A stretch of DNA of 19,394 nt from NCBI GenBank assembly GCA_945871625.1, contig CAMBWL010000004.1, positions 1-19,394 of the forward strand. The letters are read 5' to 3'. A program made the translations under genes and the position numbers. The notes below the pieces were generated by a model that saw only the letters and a list, made by a program, of their open reading frames with translations, was not told the DNA's origin and did not search any database. Of this stretch, positions 6,783 to 13,694 are shown piece after piece. Source of the stretch: Bifidobacterium breve. Its GTDB lineage: Bacteria; Actinomycetota; Acidimicrobiia; Acidimicrobiales; Ilumatobacteraceae. Numbering within the stretch: position 1 is the stretch's first letter; each line of letters starts with the position of its first letter.

Positions 6783-9644
6783 CTACTTTTTGGTTGACTT
6801 TTTGGTTGGCTTGTTGGATTTAAGGATCTGCGCCAGATATTTGCCGGTATGCGACGACGCAACTTTCGCCACCGACTCTGGCGTACCTTCGGCGATCACC
6901 TCTCCACCACCACTACCACCTTCGGGCCCGAGATCGATCACCCAATCGGCAGATTTAATCACATCCAAATTATGTTCGATAACCAAAACAGTGTTACCAG
7001 AGTCGACAAGCCTTGCCAACACGATCAGCAACCGGCGCACATCTTCGAAGTGCAATCCGGTAGTTGGCTCATCCAATAAATAAATAGTTCGCCCCGTGCT
7101 GCGTTTGGATAATTCGCTGGCGAGTTTCACTCGTTGTGCTTCGCCACCCGACAAGGTGGGTGCCGATTGCCCGAGGCGTACATAACCAAGACCGACGTCG
7201 ACGAAGGTTTGCATATGACGGGCGATGCGCGGTTGATTGGCGAAGAAGTCGACGGCGTCTGAGATTGGCATGTCCAACATCTCGGCGATATTTTTGCCCT
7301 TGAAAGTGATATCAAGCGTGTCGCGGTTGTAGCGACCACCCTTGCAGACCTCACATGGCACATAAACATCTGGCAAAAAGTGCATCTCGATTTTGATCGT
7401 TCCATCACCCGAACATGCTTCGCAGCGACCACCTGGCACATTGAAACTAAAACGTCCCGGCATATATCCCCGTACTTTTGCTTCGGGGGTTGACGCGAAA
7501 AGTTTTCGAATGTCGTCGAAAACACCCGTGTAAGTGGCGGGGTTCGAGCGAGGTGTGCGACCAATCGGAGATTGATCCATATCAATAACTTTGTCCAGAT
7601 GCATCACGCCGTCTACGCCTGTATGACGCCCTGGTGCATCTTTTGATTTGTAAATCTTTTGCATCAACGATGGCAGCAAGATGTCGCGAATCAACGTGCT
7701 CTTTCCGCTGCCAGAGACTCCAGTAACGGCGACGAAACAACCAAGCGGAATTTTCACGTTGAGATTTTTGAGATTGTGTTCGCGTGCCCCGCGAATGTTC
7801 AAAAACTCTTTGCCTGGCTGCCTGCGCATCGCCGGCGTCTCAACGCTGCGTTCGCCCGAGAGATACTGACCGGTGATCGAATTTTTCACTTTGAGCACAC
7901 CCTTGACTGGTCCGCTGTAGACAACTTGTCCACCATGCTCACCAGCACCAGGGCCTATATCTACGAGCCAGTCACTTGACCTAATCGTGTCTTCATCATG
8001 TTCGACGACGATCACAGTGTTGCCCAGGTCCCGCAACCGTTGCAAAGTCTCGATCAGTCGATGGTTGTCGCGCTGGTGCAGACCAATGCTTGGCTCATCA
8101 AGCACATACAGCGTGCCGACCAATCCTGACCCGATTTGGCTGGCCAAACGAATTCGTTGTGCCTCGCCACCAGCAAGGGTCGCTGCCGCTCGCGACAGCG
8201 TCAGGTAATCGAGGCCGACGTCTAGCAAGAAACCCAATCGTGCGTTGATTTCTTTTGTTATTCGCTCGGCAATCATCACGTCGCGGTCAGAGAGTTTGAG
8301 CGCGGCCAAAAACTTGGCTGACTCACCAATTGACAACTCACAAACCTCAGAAATGTGTTTGCCCTCGACCAGCACCGCCAGAGATGCGGGTTTCAATCGC
8401 GCACCACTGCAAGATGGGCACGGTACCTCGCGCATGTAACCCTCGAACTGTTCACGCGAGTTGTCGCTTTCTGCACTCTCATGGCGACGCTTTATCCACG
8501 GAATCACGCCCTCGTATGACGTGCTGTACTCGCGCGTACGACCGTAGCGATTGCGGTATTTGACCATCATGTTGTCATCAACACCGTTCATCACGATTTT
8601 TTGCGCCTTGGGCGAAAGTTTCGACCATTTTTTGTCCAAGTCGATATCGAAACGATCAGCCACCGCTTCGAGCATCCGCGTGAAATATTGCGTGTGTGCA
8701 GACCGCCACGGAGCAATCGCTCCGTCATTGATGCTCAGATTCGGGTCGGGCACCACCAAATCGACATCCACCTCATATTTCGTGCCGAGACCAAGACACG
8801 TCTCACAAGCACCATAAGGGGAGTTGAACGAAAAGTTTCTCGGGGCGAGTTCTTCATAACTCGTGCCGCACTTCGGGCAAGCCAAGTGTTGGCTGAATGT
8901 AATCGGCTCGGCGCCGTCCACGATTTCAATTTCCGCCACACCGTTGGCGAGCTTCAATGCCGTCTCTAACGAATCGGTCAGTCGCCTGGTTATTCCGTCC
9001 CGACGAACGAGACGATCCACGACGATATCGATCTGGTGCTGTTCATATTTTGCCAGTCGATTTGTTTTTTTCAAGAATTCATTTATGTCGACCGCTTCTC
9101 CGTCGACGCGTGCACGCGAAAAACCTTGCGCCGCCAAATCTTGTAGCAAAGTGTCATACTCGCCTTTTCGTCCCCGCACAACGGGGGCAAGGATCTGAAA
9201 TCGTGTACCTTCGTCAAACTTCATGATTCGATCCACTATTTGCTGTGGAGTTTGACGCGACAGTCTCGTCATGTCTTTAGAGCAGTGCTGCACCCCGATT
9301 CGCGCATACAACAAACGCAGATAGTCGTAGACCTCGGTGATCGTGCCAACTGTCGAGCGTGGGTTGCGTGACGAAGATTTTTGATCGATAGAGATCGCCG
9401 GAGAAAGCCCGTCAATGTGATCGACGTCCGGCTTGTCCATTTGTCCCAAAAACTGGCGGGCATACGAACTAAGAGATTCGACATATCGTCTTTGCCCCTC
9501 GGCATATATGGTGTCGAATGCGAGACTTGACTTGCCAGAACCCGACAGACCTGTCAGCACGATCAACTTGTCGCGTGGCAATTCGACGCTGACGTTCTTG
9601 AGGTTGTGCTCGCGAGCACCACGGACAATTATCTGATTTGCCAT
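6783..9644 (-). CDS. uvrA: UvrABC system protein A, damage-recognition ATPase
   Basis: Dimeric ABC-type ATPase that finds distorted DNA and loads UvrB. At about 953 residues it is full length. N-terminal GAREHNLKN, Walker A GLSGSGKSS near 33-41 and signature LAGGEAQRIRLASQ with LYVLDEPSIGLH form the first ATPase; GVSGSGKSTL, TLSGGEAQRVKLA and IYLLDEPTTGLH form the second. Zinc modules: CPKCG...CETC in the first half and CEAC...CEVC in the second. The pair often seen after the first ATPase half (HCPxCG) is HCSKDM here, so its second cysteine is lost. It ends in a Lys/Thr-rich tail. Start is uncertain between ATG 9644 and the GTG just before it at 9647; ATG fits the family start MANQIIVRGAREHN. 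It lies 20 nt after uvrB with no clear Shine-Dalgarno. Confidence 0.97.
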   Translation of the reverse strand: MANQIIVRGAREHNLKNVSVELPRDKLIVLTGLSGSGKSSLAFDTIYAEGQRRYVESLSSYARQFLGQMDKPDVDHIDGLSPAISIDQKSSSRNPRSTVGTITEVYDYLRLLYARIGVQHCSKDMTRLSRQTPQQIVDRIMKFDEGTRFQILAPVVRGRKGEYDTLLQDLAAQGFSRARVDGEAVDINEFLKKTNRLAKYEQHQIDIVVDRLVRRDGITRRLTDSLETALKLANGVAEIEIVDGAEPITFSQHLACPKCGTSYEELAPRNFSFNSPYGACETCLGLGTKYEVDVDLVVPDPNLSINDGAIAPWRSAHTQYFTRMLEAVADRFDIDLDKKWSKLSPKAQKIVMNGVDDNMMVKYRNRYGRTREYSTSYEGVIPWIKRRHESAESDNSREQFEGYMREVPCPSCSGARLKPASLAVLVEGKHISEVCELSIGESAKFLAALKLSDRDVMIAERITKEINARLGFLLDVGLDYLTLSRAAATLAGGEAQRIRLASQIGSGLVGTLYVLDEPSIGLHQRDNHRLIETLQRLRDLGNTVIVVEHDEDTIRSSDWLVDIGPGAGEHGGQVVYSGPVKGVLKVKNSITGQYLSGERSVETPAMRRQPGKEFLNIRGAREHNLKNLNVKIPLGCFVAVTGVSGSGKSTLIRDILLPSLMQKIYKSKDAPGRHTGVDGVMHLDKVIDMDQSPIGRTPRSNPATYTGVFDDIRKLFASTPEAKVRGYMPGRFSFNVPGGRCEACSGDGTIKIEMHFLPDVYVPCEVCKGGRYNRDTLDITFKGKNIAEMLDMPISDAVDFFANQPRIARHMQTFVDVGLGYVRLGQSAPTLSGGEAQRVKLASELSKRSTGRTIYLLDEPTTGLHFEDVRRLLIVLARLVDSGNTVLVIEHNLDVIKSADWVIDLGPEGGSGGGEVIAEGTPESVAKVASSHTGKYLAQILKSNKPTKKSTKK

Positions 9645-9664
9645 CACAGGCAGGCTACAAAAAC

Positions 9665-11689
9665 TTAGTGGGCATCCCTTAATTCACGCTTTAGTTCCTT
9701 TACTTCATCCCTGAGACGTGCGGCATACTCAAAACGCAATTCTTCGGCCGCCAAATTCATTTCCTCTTCTAAAGTCATTATCAAGCGCGCCAATTCGCTT
9801 TCGGGCAGCGCCCGCAATTCGCGGACGACTTTGTCGCGCTCATGGTCTTTGCGCTTGCCTTTGCCGGGCATTGGCGCCGTATTGCTCGGTCTAAGTACCG
9901 ACAAAATGTCGCCAATCGCCTTGCGCACAGTCTGCGGATCAATTCCATGCTTGAGGTTGTAGGCGATCTGCAATTCTCTGCGCCGCGCAGTCTCAGAAAT
10001 CGCAAAGTCCATTGCGGCCGTGCGATTATCGGCATACATAATCACCTGTCCGTCGACATTGCGAGCCGCACGACCGATCATTTGAATCAACGATGTCTGA
10101 CTTCGCAAAAAGCCCTGCTTATCGGCGTCTAAAATTGCCACCAACGAAACCTCGGGCAGGTCCAAACCTTCGCGCAACAAATTGATGCCGACCAAGACAT
10201 CAAACTCGCCCAGGCGCAAAGCGCGCAATATCTCGATGCGCTCGATCGTGTCGATGTTCGAGTGCAAGTACCTGACACGCAGACCCTGCTCTATCAAATA
10301 TTCAGAAAGATCTTCGGACATTTTTTTGGTGAGGGTCGTCACGAGTGTTCTGTCGCCCCGCGCAGTTTTAGCCTTGATCATTTCAATCAGATCATCAATT
10401 TGGCCTTTGGTCGAGCGCACGATCACCTCTGGGTCGATCAAACCTGTTGGTCGCACGATTTGTTCGACAACCTGATCGCTAAGTTCCAGTTCAAACTTGG
10501 CAGGGGTTGCAGAGAGAAAAATGCACTGATTCAAACGCTCCATCGTCTCTGCGAATTGCAGCGGACGGTTGTCCATCGCCGACGGCAATCTGAATCCATG
10601 TTCGACCAAAGTCTGTTTGCGACTTCTATCGCCCGCAAACTGTCCGTGCAACTGAGGCACGGCGACATGGCTTTCATCAATCACGAGCAAAAAGTCTTTT
10701 GGAAAATAGTCCAACAGAGTGAAAGGCGGTTCACCAGGTTTGCGCTTATCGATATGCATCGAATAGTTCTCGATACCGTTGCAATATCCCACCTCCTTCA
10801 TCATCTCAAGATCAAACATCGTGCGCATGCGGATTCGTTGGGCTTCGAGCAATTTATTTTGCGTTTCGAAGACTTTCAATCGTTCTGCGAGTTCTATCTC
10901 GATGTTTTCGATGGCTACTCGCATGCGTTCTTCGCCTGCCACATAATGCGTCGCAGGAAAGACGACCACTTCACTCAAATCGCGAAGGGTCTCGCCCGTG
11001 ACCGGATCGACGACACTTATGCGCTCAACGGTGTCACCGAACATCTCTAGACGCGTCACTGTTTCTTCATACGCAGGATGCACTTCGATCGTGTCTCCGC
11101 GCACACGAAAGTTTCCACGACCAAGGGTCATGTCGTTTCTGTCATATTGCAGATCCACGAGTCGCGCCAAGATACTGCGCTGGTCGTAGTCGACTCCTGC
11201 ATGCAACTCGAGCAAATGACCCCGATATTCGCCAGGGTCGCCCATGCCATAAATGCAACTCACAGATGCGACAACGATCGTGTCTCGGCGAGTCAACAAC
11301 GCCGCAGTTGCAGAGTGTCTGAGGCGATCAATCTCATCGTTGATTGATGAATCTTTTTCAATAAAAGTATCGCTGGATGCGATATAGGCCTCGGGTTGGT
11401 AATAGTCGTAATAACTGACGAAATACTCGACACGATTATTCGGAAAGAACTCGCGCATCTCTTGGGCCAATTGTGCTGCCAGTGATTTGTTTGGCGCCAA
11501 GATCAGGGTTGGTCGCTGAACTTGTTCGATGGTCCAGGCGATGGTCGCCGATTTGCCGGAACCAGTGATGCCCAAGAGGGTCTGAAAGCGATCGCCACGC
11601 TTGACCCCAGCGGCCAGTTTGGCGATTGCCTCGGGTTGATCGCCCGCTGGCTTAAACGGAGATTCAACTACGAATTTGCGTTCACTCAT
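9665..11689 (-). CDS. uvrB: UvrABC system protein B, DNA helicase-like subunit
   Basis: Central damage-verification protein: receives DNA from UvrA, opens it with a beta-hairpin and recruits UvrC. 674 residues. Motifs in order: Walker A GITGSGKS (40-47; many family members have KT), the beta-hairpin YYDYYQPEAY (93-102), motif II DESHVAVPQL, SATPAKFELEL, TTLTKKMSEDL, INLLREGLDLPEVSLVAIL, QMIGRAARN, and a C-terminal UVR helix pair (about 635-670). An upstream in-frame ATG at 11713 would add 8 residues; the ATG at 11689 is preferred because it overlaps the coaE stop as ATGA, a classic coupling arrangement, and gives the normal MSERKFVVESPFKPAGDQP start. Confidence 0.98.
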   Translation of the reverse strand: MSERKFVVESPFKPAGDQPEAIAKLAAGVKRGDRFQTLLGITGSGKSATIAWTIEQVQRPTLILAPNKSLAAQLAQEMREFFPNNRVEYFVSYYDYYQPEAYIASSDTFIEKDSSINDEIDRLRHSATAALLTRRDTIVVASVSCIYGMGDPGEYRGHLLELHAGVDYDQRSILARLVDLQYDRNDMTLGRGNFRVRGDTIEVHPAYEETVTRLEMFGDTVERISVVDPVTGETLRDLSEVVVFPATHYVAGEERMRVAIENIEIELAERLKVFETQNKLLEAQRIRMRTMFDLEMMKEVGYCNGIENYSMHIDKRKPGEPPFTLLDYFPKDFLLVIDESHVAVPQLHGQFAGDRSRKQTLVEHGFRLPSAMDNRPLQFAETMERLNQCIFLSATPAKFELELSDQVVEQIVRPTGLIDPEVIVRSTKGQIDDLIEMIKAKTARGDRTLVTTLTKKMSEDLSEYLIEQGLRVRYLHSNIDTIERIEILRALRLGEFDVLVGINLLREGLDLPEVSLVAILDADKQGFLRSQTSLIQMIGRAARNVDGQVIMYADNRTAAMDFAISETARRRELQIAYNLKHGIDPQTVRKAIGDILSVLRPSNTAPMPGKGKRKDHERDKVVRELRALPESELARLIMTLEEEMNLAAEELRFEYAARLRDEVKELKRELRDAH

Positions 11690-12279
11690 TTCAACGAGCG
11701 AATCCACGACCACGCTGCATCAACCTTTTTTGCCAGCGAGTCCCTGTCTCCTGAATTGTCAATCACATGGTTGGCGATTGCCAAGCGTTGCTCTCGTGTC
11801 GCCTGCTTGGCGACTCGTGCCCGAGCATCTTCTAACTTCATGTTGCGTTGATCGACCAACCGAGCAACGGCGATTTCTATTTCGAGATCCACGACCAAAA
11901 CACCATCCAGGCCTTCACGCGGATTTTCGACAAGCAACGGGATGTCCAGCACCACCACTTTGTCTGTTTTTCGAAAACTCTCGACTCGCTCGTTCATCAC
12001 TCGGCGCACTATCGGATGGATCAGATCATTCAGCGTCTTGAGCAGGTTTTCGTCACTGAATACTTTTGCTGCGATCGCCGCACGATCCAATGATTTGTCA
12101 GACGCAATAATTTCGCCGCCAAAAATCTCAACCATTTTGTTGTAGACCTCGGCACCTGGTTGCTGCAACTCGCGCACGATCAAATCGGCGTCGATTATTT
12201 CGGCGCCACGAGCGACCAATAAACGCGAGACTTCAGATTTACCCGAACCAATGCCGCCAGTGAGTCCAATCAAAATCAT
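11686..12279 (-). CDS. coaE: Dephospho-CoA kinase
   Basis: Phosphorylates the ribose 3'-hydroxyl of dephospho-CoA with ATP, the last step of coenzyme A synthesis; cytosolic. The 197 residues match the bacterial single-domain form (no C-terminal GrpB-like fusion as found in mycobacteria). Walker A GGIGSGKS (8-15), IIDADLIVREL (28-38) with the substrate-binding Asp, HPIVRR, VVVLDIPLLVE (108-118), and a lid region with RNMKLEDARAR. Begins with ATG 34 nt after rpsA; the ribosome binding sequence is in a hairpin loop described separately. It overlaps uvrB by 4 nt. The rpsA-coaE-uvrB order is common in Actinobacteria. Confidence 0.96.
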   Translation of the reverse strand: MILIGLTGGIGSGKSEVSRLLVARGAEIIDADLIVRELQQPGAEVYNKMVEIFGGEIIASDKSLDRAAIAAKVFSDENLLKTLNDLIHPIVRRVMNERVESFRKTDKVVVLDIPLLVENPREGLDGVLVVDLEIEIAVARLVDQRNMKLEDARARVAKQATREQRLAIANHVIDNSGDRDSLAKKVDAAWSWIRSLK

Positions 12280-12280
12280 C

Positions 12281-12297
12281 AGATACTCACCGTATCT
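12281..12297 (-). promoter_or_regulatory. Hairpin presenting the coaE Shine-Dalgarno in its loop
   Basis: On the minus strand AGATAC-GGTGA-GTATCT is a perfect 6-bp inverted repeat with a 5-nt loop. Adding a U-G and a U-A pair would extend the stem to the first base of the coaE ATG at 12279. The loop GGTGA is the only sequence in the rpsA-coaE gap that matches the anti-Shine-Dalgarno. The structure could expose the site or be closed by a ligand or by translation of rpsA. The inverted repeat is seen; regulation is inference. Confidence 0.45.
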
Positions 12298-12313
12298 AAC
12301 CGCTGATTTTTAC

Positions 12314-13615
12314 TCAGCCAACGCTTGGTTCTTCTGGGGCTTTTGCCGTTTCTGTCGGGGCTGCATTTGGATCGAAAAACTCGGCCCAAGCCGTCTCTCG
12401 CGTCGAATCATCGCCACTCACCCAGTTGCCCTGTTCGTCGGTTTGGAATTGGCCACGATATTCTTCGGCCAGCTCACCACCTTCGGCGGCTTGCTTGATC
12501 GACAAACTGATTCGACGTCGGGCGAGGTCAAGATCAATTATCTTCACCCAAAGCTCTTCACCGGGCGTGACTACCTGTTCTGGTGCTTCAACATGATGTG
12601 TTGACATTTCAGAAATATGAACGAGACCTTCGATTCCGTCACCAACTTGCACGAAACCACCAAATGGAACAAGTTTCGTGACACGACCATAAACAAGTTG
12701 CCCAACTTGATGGCTGGTCGCGAACTCTTGCCATGGATCTTGCTGAGTTGCCTTAAGCGAAAGACTGATGCGATCGCGTTCACGATCGATTTCGAGCACT
12801 TTCACCGAAACTTCATCACCGATTTTCACGACGGCACCTGGATTGTCGACATGCTTCCATGAAAGTTCAGACACATGGATCAAACCATCCATGCCCCCAA
12901 GATCGACGAACGCACCGAACGCCACGACGCTTGAAATTCGACCCGTGCGAACTTCGCCGACTGCGATGTTCTCGAGGAAATCTGTCTGCGTGCCCTTCTG
13001 GCTTTCTTCGAGCAATGCTCGGCGTGACAGCACGACGTTGTTGCGCTGACGATCAAGTTCGAGAATCTTCGCGGTGATTCGCTGACCAAGATATGGAGCG
13101 AGGTCGCGCACGCGACGCAGCTCGACAAGTGACGCTGGCAAAAAGCCGCGCAACCCGATGTCTACGATCAAACCACCCTTGACTGCTTCGATAACGAGAC
13201 CTTCAACTGTGCCATCTGCTTTTTTGATTGCTTCAATGTCACCCCAAGCACGCTCGTACTGAGCGCGCTTCTTGGAGAGCAACAACCGACCTTCTTTGTC
13301 TTCAAGCGTGAGGATCAATGTCTCGATTTTTTCGCCCAATTTTACGATCGTGTTCGGGTCGGCATCATGACGCATCGAGAGCTCACGATTCAAAATCACG
13401 CCCTCGGTCTTGTAGCCGATTTCAACAAGCACTTCATCACGAGTAATCCGCACGACGGTGCCGGTTACGAGCTTTCCTTCTTTTAGTTCAACCATCGTTT
13501 CGTTGATTGAATCTACGAACGAGACATCTCGTTCAGTAACTTTGCGCGGGGTGTAATTGCCTTCTGCGTCGAATGTTCCCATTTCAGGGCTCGACATCAA
13601 TTGAGTTGTTGACAC
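12314..13615 (-). CDS. rpsA: 30S ribosomal protein S1
   Basis: RNA-binding ribosomal protein that helps bring mRNA to the 30S subunit. The 433 residues carry four S1 (OB-fold) domains at about 45-116, 135-200, 218-288 and 303-375, the form usual for Actinobacteria, against six in E. coli. The domains end in the typical LLLSKKRA, VVLSRRAL, ISLSLKAT and ISLSIKQA strands. The third and fourth are closest to the RNA-binding consensus (VAFGAFVDLGGMDGLIHVSE, VPFGGFVQV...GLVHISE). The C-terminus is acidic and low-complexity (APTETAKAPEEPS). The start is read as GTG at 13615 with GAAAG about 8 nt upstream; an internal ATG at 13597 lacks a ribosome binding site. The only sizeable leader of the co-oriented block (79 nt) lies in front of it. 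Confidence 0.96.
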   Translation of the reverse strand: MSTTQLMSSPEMGTFDAEGNYTPRKVTERDVSFVDSINETMVELKEGKLVTGTVVRITRDEVLVEIGYKTEGVILNRELSMRHDADPNTIVKLGEKIETLILTLEDKEGRLLLSKKRAQYERAWGDIEAIKKADGTVEGLVIEAVKGGLIVDIGLRGFLPASLVELRRVRDLAPYLGQRITAKILELDRQRNNVVLSRRALLEESQKGTQTDFLENIAVGEVRTGRISSVVAFGAFVDLGGMDGLIHVSELSWKHVDNPGAVVKIGDEVSVKVLEIDRERDRISLSLKATQQDPWQEFATSHQVGQLVYGRVTKLVPFGGFVQVGDGIEGLVHISEMSTHHVEAPEQVVTPGEELWVKIIDLDLARRRISLSIKQAAEGGELAEEYRGQFQTDEQGNWVSGDDSTRETAWAEFFDPNAAPTETAKAPEEPSVG

Positions 13616-13628
13616 TGTTATTACTTTC

Positions 13629-13667
13629 GGTGGATAGGAGAGGTGGATAGGACGCTTCAGCCTATCC
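13629..13667 (-). repeat. rpsA leader: two 11-bp direct repeats with a complementary segment
   Basis: On the plus strand the same 11 bases (ggtggatagga) occur at 13629-13639 and 13642-13652, 13 nt apart. cctatcc at 13661-13667 is the exact complement of ggatagg in both copies. In the minus-strand RNA the order is GGAUAGG, a 9-nt spacer, CCUAUCC, ACCUCU, CCUAUCC, then the ribosome binding region and GUG. GGAUAGG can therefore pair with the near copy (7-bp stem, 9-nt loop) or the far copy (22-nt loop), but not both. E. coli rpsA is known to be autoregulated by S1 binding to its own leader; an analogous role here is inference. Confidence 0.5.
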
Positions 13668-13694
13668 GTGACACTGATTTTTCAGGCTCAAATC

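Noticed and set aside
10262..11050. Long open frame of 262 codons on the plus strand, antisense to uvrB
   Set aside because: It mirrors a well-supported uvrB in the opposite strand, shows no recognisable motif and has no ribosome binding site; such shadows are common in this codon usage.
11518..11527. GAACTTGTTC, resembling an actinobacterial SOS box
   Set aside because: The two half sites are 2 nt apart rather than the 4 nt of the LexA consensus, and it lies inside uvrB coding sequence, not in a promoter.
12281..13667. Possible ANTAR-target RNA (paired hexaloop hairpins) in the rpsA and coaE leaders
   Set aside because: The loops are 9 and 5 nt and lack the A1/G4 hexaloop pattern, and neither leader has the required tandem hairpins.
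13674..13685. CTGATTTTTCAG palindrome between polA and rpsA as a terminator
   Set aside because: Only 4 bp of stem and no T run after it on the minus strand.
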